Below are positions 47,419 to 57,929 of a stretch of DNA of 64,000 bases, in pieces. The position numbers and the translations under genes were made by a program. The notes below the pieces were generated by a model that searched no databases, was not told the DNA's origin, and saw nothing but the letters and a program-made list of their open reading frames with translations. The DNA lies in NCBI GenBank assembly GCA_035610835.1, contig CM069445.1, forward strand, positions 34,274,811 to 34,338,810, read 5' to 3'. The first letter of the stretch is position 1; every line of letters starts with the position of its first letter. This DNA comes from Ophiura sarsii (Eukaryota > Echinodermata > Ophiuroidea > Amphilepidida > Ophiuridae).

Positions 47419-47829
47419 AGGAATGGTCCCGCAAGCAAAACATTGAGCATTATTTGTTAGAAACATAATTATCGAGCCGAAGTTACGTAATTATATAGAA
47501 CAAAACACCGTACTAGTCACAAAGATGAATAAAAACTGCCATCACTCAACATGCACTTTTTAAAATTCGCGGCGATTGAAAGTCCCGGTGTCGATGACGT
47601 CATGGGTATCGGTGCTCAAATTTGCGCATGTGTATTGTACAACTATGACATCATCGACACTGGGACTTTTGATCGCCGCGAATTTTAAAAAGGGCATGTT
47701 GAGAGATTGCGGTTTTTATTTGTTTTTGTCATAAGTGTGGTGTTTTCTTCTATATAATTACAAAAGTTAGGCTCGATAGTTATATTTCTAACATATAATG
47801 CACACTTTTATGCTTGCGGGACACCTCCT
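47419..47829. mobile_element. TTAA-flanked MITE (piggyBac-like)
   Basis: The ends AGGAATGGTCCCGCAAGC and, inverted, AGGAGGTGTCCCGCAAGC are flanked by TTAA on both sides (47415-47418, 47830-47833). The whole element folds: AATTCGCGGCGAT faces ATCGCCGCGAATT near the centre. TTAA duplication is the mark of piggyBac transposition. No transposase is encoded. Confidence 0.82.
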
Positions 47830-47929
47830 TTAACGCAAAGTGACCAGGCTCCTTTTATGTTGCAAGTTTCAATGTCATAATAACTTCAAATTATTGACGA
47901 TACTGACACTTGAATTTGTTATCCAGCTC

Positions 47930-48140
47930 CAGCAGTTTTATGGTGATAATAATTTAGTTACAACATGGGATGAATTTTCTTTGGTCATAATCAAAATCCA
48001 TCCATTATAACATTGAAACCAACGGATATTTAAAAATTACGGCCGTTCGTGTCCACCATCGTCTGGTATTTTCAATTTTCGACTCTACAAATGACGTGTA
48101 TTTTTTAATATTCATTGATATGATTATTCATTGTATATTC
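47930..48140 (+). repeat. Dispersed repeat family, copy 3
   Basis: CATTGAAACCAACGG, ACGGCCGTTCGTGTCCACC and AATATTCATTGATATGATTATT match copy 1 at 14900-15000 and, inverted, 50160-50330. Confidence 0.65.
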
Positions 48141-48179
48141 ATAAACGTCACTGCCTTCTATTGTTATAGAGCAATGAGT

Positions 48180-48640
48180 GTCCAGGGGTTGGTCTCGATC
48201 CGGCGTCATTCCCAACTGATCTGATTACAATATTCATACATTCAACAAATAACGCCACGCCCTCGTCTGTCACTGCCAGACGAAGCCATCTAAAATTTAA
48301 AATTCGTATTTTGTTCTACGTAAATTAATTTCAAATAACCAATTCCGAATGTTTCGTGTCATATAAGAACTAAATTCTGCCATCATCAAAGCAAATCAAT
48401 TCTACTCTAAATCACAATCAGCTTTTTGTACCATTGATGTACTATTATTGTGCCACAAATCATGTTTTGAGCCGATAAAATCAACCACGTCTTAGGTCGT
48501 CTGGTTCCCTACCACCATGATAGTGCGCCCCCTATAAAACCTTCACCCGTGAATTTGGTTTTAGTAGGCGAAATGTTGTCGGAGGAGTGACCTCTCCCAT
48601 AATTATAGACTCCCTGGTATGTACGCGGGACTTTGAATAG
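48180..48640 (+). repeat. Copy of the 39650-40080 dispersed element
   Basis: TCCCAACTGATCTGATTACA, CTGTCACTGCCAGACGAAGC, CGTGTCATATAAGAACTAAA and GATAGTGCGCCCCCT are shared with 39668-40080 in the same orientation, at about 85-90 percent similarity by eye. Confidence 0.75.
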
Positions 48641-49324
48641 GTGATTCATAGCGTTGTGGAATTGTGATATGAGATAGGAATAGTATCATGATGAGTTTTT
48701 ACTAGCTCATTGCAATCCAATGAAAAGATATACCGTGTTAAACTAAAGTATATGGCCCGATTGATAGTTGTGGCAGAGTATGATTTGCTTATAAAATGTG
48801 ATTGTCTTTGATGCACTATAGGAAGAAGGGGCAGTCTGGGGCACTCAAATTAAACATGGGGTTGTGACTTATTTTTATTTAGCTACAATTTGTGAATACT
48901 TTGTCTACCCGCATATCACCGGAACATTGATTAATTTGTCAAAATAGGTTAATAATATTATCAAGACTATAACTCATTGACGCTACACGTTTCTCCGCAA
49001 TTCATTTGGTATTTAACCAATTGCGCTTCCAATCAACAGTGCTTCAGAGCGTCTAGTAAGATTTAGTGAATTTCTCTCAGATAGAAATGTATAAGCAAAA
49101 TGTATGCAGGACCCTCCAGTCAGTTAAAACAGCGGCAAACAGATTGCACACACAGGGTACACAGGAATGTCGGATTTATTGTAAATTTGAATAGAATTAT
49201 GGATTTAGTTAAAGTGGTCGATCGCGTTGTGTTTCCTCCTCTTTTGTCCAAGCTCCAAGCAAGCGTTTTATTAACAATCCTCACTTCTCCTTACAGTATA
49301 TTGGACATATGGACCAAGGCTATA

Positions 49325-49935
49325 CTTCTCCGCGCAGAATTTTTTTTTGAAAAAGTGCCCGAATGGGTTAGGGTTAACGAGCATTTTTTTCTTTCAAAAA
49401 TCCAACGAGCCAATCTCTATGTTCCACCTGGCGTGCAAGTTTTTCGAGGATAAAATGGACCCAGGCTATATACTTGGCGAAGTATACTCCGCCAAGTAGC
49501 CTTGACACCCGTGGTGTAGTGGGGAATCCTAAGCCGCTGGTGCTGGAGTTCCGTGGTTCAAATCCCGAGGGGTCGCGGTCACTTTTGGGGTCACTTTTCT
49601 CCGCGCAAAAAAAAATCTGAAAAGTGCCCGAATGGGTTAGAGTTAACGAGCATTTTTTCTTCTTCTTTTTTCTTCTTCTTCCAAACATTTGTAATTATTG
49701 GTTCTATGACCCTAATCCTGCCAAATCCAACAGAATCCAACGAGCCAATCTCTATGTTCCACTCAGCGTGCAAGTTTTTCGGGGATAAAATGGACCCAGG
49801 CTATATACTTGGCGGAGTGTACACCGCCAAGTAGCCTTGACACCCGTGGTGTAGTGGGAAATCCTAAGCCGCTGGTGCTGGAGTTCCGTGGTTTAAATCC
49901 CGAGGGGGTCGCGGTGACTATGGTCATGAGAAAGG
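49325..49935 (+). mobile_element. Two tandem copies of a tRNA-derived SINE
   Basis: Each copy contains AAGTGCCCGAATGGGTTAG...GAGCCAATCTCTATGTTCCA...GGACCCAGGCTATATACTTG and a tRNA-like head. That head has GTGGTGTAGTGG (A-box-like), CTAAGCCGCTGGTGCTGGAG (leucine-tRNA-like) and GGTTCAAATCCCG (B box), at about 49507-49575 and 49841-49909. Copies are 268-334 bp apart, differing by a TTCTTC tract. Minus-strand frames through it are shadows. Confidence 0.72.
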
Positions 49936-50159
49936 TTTTGACCCAGCAAAAAATGCTGGTCACACAAGAATGCGTCTCGCGTTGGACACTTAGTTTGGGT
50001 AGTCAGGAAAATATCTATAATCATATCTATATAAGTTACAGGATAACACTCCAACAAGCATATTTTACAGGTGACAGATATCTATGGTGGACATGATATT
50101 TGCCCAAATCTGCCATTTGTCAGACCCCTGACACTCTATTGTTCGAATCGCCGAAAGCA

Positions 50160-50330
50160 TCGACGTACATGAATATACAATAAATAATCATATCAATGAA
50201 TATACGTCATTTGTGAAGTCGAAAATGAAAAGTACCAGACCATAGTGGACACGAACGGCCGTAATCTTTGAATCTCCGTTGATTTCAATGTTATGTCGGA
50301 GTGTTTTACCTAATTTCATACTGATACGAC
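50160..50330 (-). repeat. Dispersed repeat family, copy 4 (inverted)
   Basis: The sequence AATAATCATATCAATGAATA, GTGGACACGAACGGCCGTAA and TTGATTTCAATGTTA is the inverse of 47990-48150. The two copies bracket the SINE pair at 49325-49935. Confidence 0.65.
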
Positions 50331-51414
50331 CTGAGTGATAATCAAACGGTCCCCGAACGATGCCCTGGCGCTGTTGAAGTCAGAAATCATCGTTCCCTAC
50401 AGTCCGAGCGTTCCCACATCGAATTTCACCTAGAATATTCGTCACACGAACCTATGTCCGCCATCGTTTGAATATCAAAAAGGCCCTCTGGAGAGTCAAG
50501 GGGACAACATTTTTTTCTACGCATGCGTCCGATCGCTTTGGATTTGTTCACTAACATTTTGGACAAATGCCTAATGAGTATGTGCTGCATGGCAAGTGAC
50601 ACAACTGCTTGTAATGCGCTAATCAACCGTAGATCTAACCCCCGGGCTCAGGCCAGTTTGGGGTGGAAAAGCCCAATCAGGAAAAGTTCACGGAAAAAAT
50701 TCAGGCATTGACGGTTCAATGGTATAGGCCTATCACAGATAGGCAAAATGGGTATATCCAGTGACAGTTGTATATCCCTTGGTATATAATATTTAATTTT
50801 GACTAAAGCAGCCGACATGCATTGATTGATGATAACATCCAGAAGTGGTTTGATTGATGTGATAATAATGCCGCCATGAGGATCGAGCCGTGTAGCGAGG
50901 GGCCACGCCGAACTATGATCTAGAGTGACCAATAACGCGCCGCAATGCGGACCACTGGCGCGCGGCGGGCCGGCACATCCAACATGCGCGAATCAGTGGC
51001 GTAGCCAGCTTTAAACAGGGCCATAGGGAGGGGGGAGGGGGGGTGGACTTATCAGACAGTAAAAAGTCCGAGTTGTATACCGACGAAAGGCATGATGTAG
51101 GCCTACAGTCAATAAAACCGTACGATAGTGCCCACATGTTGTGGCGAATATAGGGCCTACACTTACTTGCAACAGAGTGACGGTGGAATCCGGGGGCCGA
51201 CTAACAGAGCGACAGTAGAATCCGGTGGTTTTTTATTTTTAATTGAGTGTATTGTTAATAGTCCCGGTTCTGAGCACTTCTCTAGCCCGCCCGGCCTGTG
51301 GGCCTAAATGAGACACCGTGCACTTTGCGCCGTGCATATGCTATAACCATCTAATGATTGGAAGCGTAGCAGCATAAAGTATTATGAGAAAATGTGTACA
51401 CTCTCCTAAGATTC
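50331..51414. other. Intron 10 spacer, no supported feature
   Basis: Mixed-composition sequence with a G-rich patch (51028-51045) and a pair of short direct repeats (AGAGTGACGGTGGAATCCGG near 51174, repeated with changes at 51207). Several overlapping short open frames on both strands show no motif. Confidence 0.35.
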
Positions 51415-52220
51415 TGGAGATTCGGAGTCTACCATCGGACTGGGCTTTCAGTTGACCTACGCATAGGAGCATCGTCGAAGCGAGAATGTCCCCTGTAACC
51501 TTTTTCAAGATCTTTGGCACTGAAATTAAAATGTTGGTTCATTATAGAGGGAATCCACTTTACTCATACGTGCCCGTAATCACCCTTCAAAGGTACAAGA
51601 CTTGATCGCGTCTATCAATAGTTGTCTGAATGCCTTTCCACATATATTTCGACATGAATATTGCGTCTCCCAATTCGTTTATTAAAGCTAGCTAAATTTG
51701 GTACAAGAACTAACTTTCTTGAAATGAAGTTGTACCAAAGATTTTCTAGAAATTCATCGGTTGTACAGATTTAAAAAAAATGGTAATCATGGTATATTTA
51801 ACATTGGTATAAACGGTCTCCTTTCTCATGTTGTACGATTGGCTAGGCCTGTTTTGGAAATGTGTTTGCTTTGTGTATCCAAATAGCTTACAGTTGTATA
51901 TTAGCCTAGCTATAACAAGCTATAAAAATGACATCTCTGAATGTATTTTAAACAAAGTGTGCAAAGGAGAAATGGTTGGGCACACTGGTAAAATGGTTTT
52001 ACAAGTGTTGCTATCATTATCAAAGTGAACTCAACTTCAATCACTTATGGCCGATATGGCCAACGTATGCACGCCACAGAGATCGACGAGTGTAATTGTG
52101 TCAGTTTTATTATTTAACCATTGATTCATTATCGTGCCATTTTGGACATTTTAAACCATATTTATATGTTACTCTCGCACAAAATGTGTTTGTAATGTGA
52201 TTATACTCCTTATTTTGGAA
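51415..52220 (-). mobile_element. Right arm of the long inverted repeat
   Basis: It is the inverse of 45785-47035 (see that entry). The pairing fades at about 52215, where a copy of the AAGGAGTA repeat begins. With its partner it encloses about 4.4 kb that includes a TTAA MITE, dispersed repeats and the SINE pair. Confidence 0.75.
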
Positions 52221-53039
52221 AGAATGGTAAAAACGTTGACATTTTGAACACAATAAATGGCATCTTGTATACTGTTTATACGGTCGCTCGACTGAATGTT
52301 GTTTGACCTGTTGCATTGCATAATTCATGTTACGATCTGTTTATGTATGCTTTTGTTATACTTCTCAATCGCTCATCGCCAACTCTGTACAGTCGGAACG
52401 CCTCTTGGCCGAATAACCGTTAAAAGGTCAATTATTACCGAAACGAACTTCGCAATTGTGAACCGCGCACTTTCGGTACTAAAACCGAGTTAAACTCCCG
52501 CGGAATCTGGACTATCATTTCAAGAGTGATCTTGAGGTCAAATGTAAGTCTTTTTTGGAGATTAATGTCTTGAAATATTCCTAATAATACAATCTGTATT
52601 ACTAACTTATTAAAACCAGTCTCAGACATTTACAAGCAGAGTATTTCACATGGGAAGTTTGCAATTTTTTCGATATCGAAAGTGAAATGTACAAAAGTAG
52701 CGTTACATTGATCTGACAAACAGCTGTCTTAAACAGCGAAATTACAAAATTGTCACATATTCAGATAAATGAGGGTTTTAGTCATTATTATTTCCTAAAT
52801 CGATTTTACGACGTGACCATTTAAGTAGATAAAAACAGATTGTAAGAGAGAGTAAAATTTGGAACCATTGGTATTTTGTCCATTGTCCATTCCTATGCGA
52901 TCGCATTATATTTTGATGTTTGTGCGGATTGCAGGCTTTGTGCATAGGAGGGACATCTTTCGAGGGAAATATTTTTCAACTTATGAGCTAAATAACTGTG
53001 ATATCCTTTTTCTCTAACAGAATAAATGATGTTTTTGCA

Positions 53040-53230
53040 TCATGTGGCTCTAGAAACAGAATTGATGAAGTATTTAAATCTCACGGATATAACTAGTTTC
53101 CCTTGATAGCTCAGATGGTAAAGATTTCGCTTGGAGAACGAGAGGTCCGGGGTTCGAAATCGATCCTTCTGCTCTGCACATTTTCATATGATTTATTTTG
53201 TTCTCGTCAAAATCATTTTTTGTGTGTGAT
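53040..53230 (+). mobile_element. tRNA-derived SINE-like sequence, copy 1
   Basis: TAGCTCAGATGG (A box) and GGTTCGAAATC (B box) sit 36 bp apart at about 53108-53160, and the D-arm pairs well. Anticodon and T stems are damaged (loop TTGGAGA), so it is not a working tRNA. The preceding TTTAAATCTCACGGATATAA and following TCAAAATCATTTTT are shared with the copies at 53640-53815 and 58550-58720. Confidence 0.65.
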
Positions 53231-53596
53231 TTATTTATGAATGTTTGGTTCATTTCTTTTTCATAAGTTAACAGATCCCCACCATTCTAGTATAAATAAT
53301 CCCAAAGCAACAAACAAACCTCGGCATAGTGCTCGGGATCAGAGAGACTCTAAAGTTGTATTGTATTTCCTGGTATAAAAGACGCGACGTATTTTTTTCA
53401 TATGTTACACACGGAGTCACGGACGGCCCATGACGTGACGTTTAGAAGAGGGTTTTCATGACAATGTTTTGCTGCACTTACACCTAATTTTCATCATTAT
53501 GCGTAATGTCTCTAGTGAAACTAATATTTGAGTGGGTGAAGGGATAACCTGAGCACAATCGCACCCAGACGGAATATCGGGTAAGAAACATGGTCA

Positions 53597-53660
53597 TCAT
53601 AAATCATCATAAAACAATCATAAAACAATCATAAAACAATCATAAAACAATCATAAATAA
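53597..53660. repeat. 11-bp microsatellite (CATAAAACAAT)
   Basis: Five or so tandem copies of ATCATAAAACA, the last ones ending in ATCATAAATAAAT. Confidence 0.9.
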
Positions 53661-53815
53661 ATTAAAAACCCAACAAAAATGATTTTGATGAGAGAAAAAA
53701 ATCCGTGACATTGTGCAGGATCGAACCCCGGACCTCCCGTTCTTCAAGCGAGCGCTTTACCATCTACGCTATCAAGGGAAACTAGCTATAACCGGGAGAT
53801 TCAAACACTTATTGT
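53640..53815 (-). mobile_element. tRNA-derived SINE-like sequence, copy 2 (inverted)
   Basis: The minus strand reads TTCCCTTGATAGCGTAGATG and GGTAAAGCGC, then a loop TTGAAGA (GAA, phenylalanine-like), then AGGTCCGGGGTTCGATCC. The T stem fails to close. Flanks are shared with copies 1 and 3. Confidence 0.65.
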
Positions 53816-54524
53816 CAAGTGCCAAATTTTGGTCACTACAATTGAGCTTCACATCGGGCTTCAAATGATGCGGCAAAAATCGTCTTAAACACTATTACTG
53901 TTTCAAACACGAAGGATATCAAACAACTCATTATAGTGTGCCACTGTATAGATGGATTTTTTACGACGTTGTAAAATAAGGGATTTACGGACGTTTTCAT
54001 CTAAAATTGGCTACAATTTCTTCCAGTTCATGTCAGTTTTTACGCCAATGCAGTAGCATGAAATCTCACATTTTGGGTCGTTGGTGTCTGAATATATTGA
54101 TTCGATAAAACAGTATGAAGTAAAATAGATGTATGCTTCATTGTAGGTTAGTGGGTAAACGATCAGCGGTCTCCTTTTGTATATATTTCGTCCTAAATAA
54201 GTGTTAGTTATTTATAAATAGGTGATCGACTAAATTTGAATTTTTCGTGTTTACATAAGGACGCCCTCGTACCTAATAATTTGGGGTCAAATCGAACTTG
54301 CGTCCCGGCTGGTACAAGAAACTTCACGCGCTGTCCCAACGCTGTCGTTGAGAACAATAGAAAAGTCCCCTCGACTCTTCGAGGCGACCTTTGACTGGGT
54401 TCACGGGTTAATCATATTAATGAGCAAATATGCAAATGAGCTAAGTGTCCCCTCCTATATACTCCTTGCATTTGTATTGGGTTAATATGGTACAGTGTAA
54501 AACCCGAGAAAAGTGCTTCCCGTA

Positions 54525-54635
54525 AGACATTTCGTGATACCCATCGTGTTGGGGCATGCGATTGGTATAGACATGTGGGGTATTGTCTCCTCGATAAGAA
54601 TATCGCTGTTGGCATATTAAAATCGTGTGCTAATT
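54525..54635 (+). repeat. Left arm of an inverted pair (partner 57555-57663)
   Basis: GTGATACCCATCGTGTTGGG, GCATGCGATT and CGCTGTTGGCATATTAAAA match the reverse complement of 57555-57663 at about 80 percent. The 2.9 kb between them (tandem repeats, open frames) may be the body of a decayed foldback element. Confidence 0.7.
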
Positions 54636-54639
54636 AGCT

Positions 54640-55850
54640 TTAATTAAGCAAAATAACGTGCAAATACCTAAATTGAGTGCAGTATGTACTATTATAGCAA
54701 CACTTCTCTATTGAATTCATGGCGAATCCATTAACGCGTGTCTTTGTGTCGTTATTGAATTGAGTTGCCACCTCGAGTTCGATTCCCATTGATCATGACT
54801 ATTTTTGGAGGAAATAGACGCGAGTCCGTTTTAGGAATTTACTCCGGAATGCAGCTATTCGCTCGTAAATCCAAAGTCATTAGTCATAGCACGGTATTCA
54901 ACTATGTGTGCCGAAGTGTGGCACGGAGGGACTGGAGTCTCTGATGAAATGTACGCCAGCTAGTTATGGACGAGATCGGATTGTCATTTGTCTGAATAAT
55001 TTTAGAAGCCTGATCAAGGCCAGTTGAAATACTGTTTCAAGTTTAAAAAATGGACGGAGTGACATTTAATTAGTTAATAAGTTAATTGTTTAATTATCTT
55101 TTATTGCCTTTATTTCAAAACAAGTGGTCGCAACCAATATCAATGCATATCGAGGATTTGTGTGCATTTAATTATTTTATAACATATTATTGTCATATCT
55201 AAGTAATAATCCCGGGAAATAATACAATCGTATTCTTTGTTTGTTCATAATCATCTGTTAGCATGAAAGTAATAATGCAAATGAAAGCGGGTGGGAATCA
55301 GTACGTATGTCTATAGGTCTAAACTCAAAATTAATTTTAATTGACCTAACACATCATTATATTTATCAACTTTGTTTTAAAATTTGAAATGTGTGTATTT
55401 ATATTGTTTATACATTATTCGTAGATACGACATCGTTTGGATATTTAAAAAATAATTTGTTTCGTGTATGCCACCTATGCATATTTGTAGCAATCTTAGC
55501 CACATTATATTAGTTTGTTTGTTGTGGTGTGTTTTTATGTGTGTGTTTTTCAGTTGAAAATCCTAGACAAAAATCTTAAATGCTGTTTTAAGACCAAATA
55601 TAATGTCGCGACTGACAATTTGTTAAAGAGGTTAACTTGTCTTCATGATAATTAAAAGAAAAAAGTCAACGTCAATACAATTACTTGATGTGGCAGAGTC
55701 CCTAGTGTTAAAATCACAACTGCTAAATAAATAGAAACATATTTTTTTCACATCGCAGTTTCAGGAAACGTTATACATTGTGGTAAATAAAACATTTTAA
55801 TTTTCTGTAAAGTTAAATAACGGTAAATAATTATCTGATGACAATAGTAA
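54640..55850. other. Intron 10 spacer, no recognised feature
   Basis: AT-rich, with no open frame, hairpin or tandem repeat of note. Confidence 0.4.
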
Positions 55851-55853
55851 TAT

Positions 55854-55995
55854 ATGGGTGCTATCTACTGAAGAAAGCAATGTATATAGTATATGGGTGC
55901 TATCTACTGAAGAAAGCAATGTAATAGGCCGCTATCTGCTGAAAAAGCAATGTAATTTATGGGTGCTATCTGCCCAAGAAAGCCATGTAATATAA
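55854..55995. repeat. Short tandem repeat (GGGTGCTATCTACTGAAGAA)
   Basis: Four irregular units of about 32-44 bp ending AAAGC(A/C)ATGTAATA. A further single unit (GCTATCTGCTGAGGAAAGCA) appears near 56526. Confidence 0.88.
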
Positions 55996-56214
55996 ATCTA
56001 TCAATATCAATGCATACCAACCACTCTCCATAAGATTTAGCAGCGTTGCTCCTTACCATGCTTACAGTGTTGCAATGCCAGTTCATGCCCTTTAATTTGC
56101 CAGCACTTGCTGCTAAGACAGAAGATTCGTCCATGCAGCCTGGAACAGTCTTTTAGACAAGTCTTTCAGTCTTTCAGACATGTTGTTGGCAACATCCTAG
56201 AGGAAGAACTCCCA

Positions 56215-57120
56215 TCTTTTAAGTGTTGGCTCTCGATGTTAATGATTTCCAGATATTATTTTTCTTCTCTTAATTTGTTGATGTTGTTCTCTATGTTTGG
56301 GTTTTTATCTTATTCCTGTCACACGCCACTTGCATTGGGGTTTTTTACCAGCCCAATTGTGTTTTAAAACTTGTATTTTGATTATTTTCTGAGTTGCAGT
56401 GAACCAATCGATTGGCCTACCAGAGCTCTCTGTAGAGAGTTACCCAGTTGATTTGTAATCACTCAGTTCGTTGTTCGTTTGTTAGGCTATTGTTCACATT
56501 TGCTCTTTATATGCACATCAAAAAAGCTATCTGCTGAGGAAAGCAATGTAATCCCTACCCCTAAAAAGTACAAAATAAGGAAATCTGTAAATTATTAGAA
56601 GTTCGGCTAATCTTCCTAAATGTAGGCCTCAACAATATCACACAATAAATGGCCGCATTTATATTTGTCTATTCATTGATATTTGCCACAAGAATTTCTT
56701 AAAACTTATAATATACCTACCTGTAAAACTTGGTACCGTACATTATCATCATAACGACAGTGTTATGGCGTAGTTTTAAGCAAATTCGCTCAATAAGGCC
56801 TTCATGACATTACCCCCACCTCGAGTCCGTTGTTCATTGACCTCCAGCAATGTATTCTTCTTTTATTTAGATGGATATTGTTCTCTATGTCAGTTTTTTC
56901 ATCTTATTCTTATGTTACTTTCATTGTCACTTTTAACTCATGCCTATTATTTGTGTTTCTTGTATATTTTATTTTGCATGTTTTCTTACAGTTGCATGCA
57001 CTTGAACCATAGAATAGATTGGCCCATCAGACTCTTTGTTGGGTTACCAGATTGATTTCTATAATCACTCATTTCATTAACCTCGTAGATGTCTGTTTGG
57101 CTATAACTGTTCACGTTTGC
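56215..57120. repeat. Two diverged direct copies of a 270-bp segment
   Basis: 56270-56505 and 56865-57120 share GTTCTCTATGT, TTATCTTATTC, GAACCA...GATTGGCC, GGGTTACC-type and GGCTAT..TGTTCAC words at about 75 percent. T-rich composition produces hydrophobic open frames in both copies, which I do not consider coding. Confidence 0.65.
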
Positions 57121-57554
57121 GATATTTATACACAAAATACAAAAACAAAAACAAAACACGCAAAGTTATATCACGTTATTATAATATAGGCCTGGGTGGA
57201 TTTTCATTATCCTACAATATGAACTATATGTGGATTCAAAACAGCAACACCCCTATTCAATTCCCTTTTGGTACCGATTCTCCCGCCGATTCTGTTGACA
57301 TATTTAGGCGTTATTGTATGATTTCAGGTATTAAATCGATTTCTCTAAGAATGTGTTCAGCCAATATCCTTGATTCCAAAGCTATGAAGTGGCAACCCAT
57401 CATCCCATTTCAATAGTGTCTTTCGAAATAATAGACAACGGATAAAGGAATCGATATACAAATGACGTTCATTGAATGGACAGTGATGCTACATTTGGTA
57501 TATGCTATAACTAAGTTTAGGGACTGATGTTTTGTTTTACGTAATTAGGGTATT

Positions 57555-57663
57555 TAGCACACATTTTTAATATGCCAACAGCGGTATTCCTATCGGGGAG
57601 GACATATACTACACGATTACATGAATCGCATGCTCCAACACGATGGGTATCACGGAAATTATG
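57555..57663 (-). repeat. Right arm of the inverted pair with 54525-54635
   Basis: Its inverse carries GTGATACCCATCGTGTTGG, GCATGCGATT and CCGCTGTTGGCATATTAAAA. It ends 150 bp before exon 11. Confidence 0.7.
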
Positions 57664-57812
57664 TTAATGAGCTACCTTTTCCTGTACCAATACGTAATTA
57701 ATCATTTCTATTTAAAAGAAACTGATTATTTTAATGCGAAGGTTGGTCAAATGAATATGCATACATTCATGAATATTTAAAAGGTGATTGACATTTTATT
57801 TTTATTTTTCAG

Positions 57813-57929
57813 CCGATCGTTGCAATTATGACTTTTTCATGTGTACTTACGGAGGTCAGTGCATCCATCCAGATAGTGTGTGTGACGGACGACAGGAGTG
57901 TATGGATTCATCCGATGAATTAGGATGCG
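57813..57929 (+). CDS. Exon 11: LDLa module 4
   Basis: This 39-residue exon is phase 1-1, with an excellent acceptor (TTATTTTTCAG) and donor G|GTAAGT. Six cysteines: C-NYDFFM-C-TYGGQ-C-IHPDSV-C-DGRQE-C-MDSSDELG-C. The calcium-binding signature is complete (E replaces D before cysteine 5, which is common). It follows CUB3 in frame across an 18.5-kb intron. Its phase-1 end shows that at least one further exon lies beyond 64000, since no continuation was found in the last 6 kb. Confidence 0.9.

Larger units (their letters stand above)
52389..54335. mobile_element. 1.95-kb insertion with 10-bp target-site duplication
   Basis: CCAACTCTGT (52379-52388) and CCAACGCTGT (54336-54345) flank it. The paralogous empty site at 40396-40405 has the sequence once, as its inverse. 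The ends start ACAG on both sides with weak further inverted similarity. A 9-10 bp duplication fits Mutator-type elements, but no transposase is seen. It contains two tRNA-like SINE copies in opposite orientation and an 11-bp microsatellite. Confidence 0.7.
52200..54480 (-). repeat. Inverted copy of the 40245-40575 repeat, split by an insertion
   Basis: 54480 down to 54336 matches 40245-40405 and 52388 down to 52200 matches 40396-40575. The repeat is therefore complete except for the 1.95-kb interruption at 52389-54335. Confidence 0.75.
2113..57929 (+). other. Gene model: SRCR-CUB-LDLa mosaic protein, 11 exons, 3' end outside window
   Basis: Exons: 2113-2224, 13287-13331, 20558-20760, 21536-21632, 22884-23243, 25227-25334, 26806-26919, 27728-28087, 31193-31303, 38930-39271, 57813-57929. 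They total 1,969 coding bases (656 codons plus one base), with every junction in frame. Splice phases are 1 throughout except for the phase-0 intron inside the SRCR. Domain order is signal peptide, linker, SRCR, CUB1, LDLa1, LDLa2, CUB2, LDLa3, CUB3, LDLa4. CUB and LDLa modules bind proteins or lipoproteins outside the cell, and SRCR modules are common in innate-immune receptors. The CUB-LDLa2-CUB-LDLa core recalls LRP3/10/12 receptors, while CUB-LDLa arrays also occur in matriptase-type proteases. No transmembrane or protease segment lies in the window, so its final class is open. The next intron exceeds 6 kb. Confidence 0.75.

Noticed and set aside
49100..49453. 117-codon open frame before the SINE pair
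   Set aside because: Its C-terminal third runs into the SINE sequence, and the rest shows no domain.
53098..53175. Functional tRNA gene (A and B boxes present)
   Set aside because: Anticodon and T stems do not pair and two further damaged copies share its flanks, so it is a dispersed tRNA-derived repeat.
57117..57416. 99-codon open frame with two cysteines just upstream of exon 11
   Set aside because: No domain match and no acceptor/donor in phase 1; its start overlaps a dispersed direct repeat.
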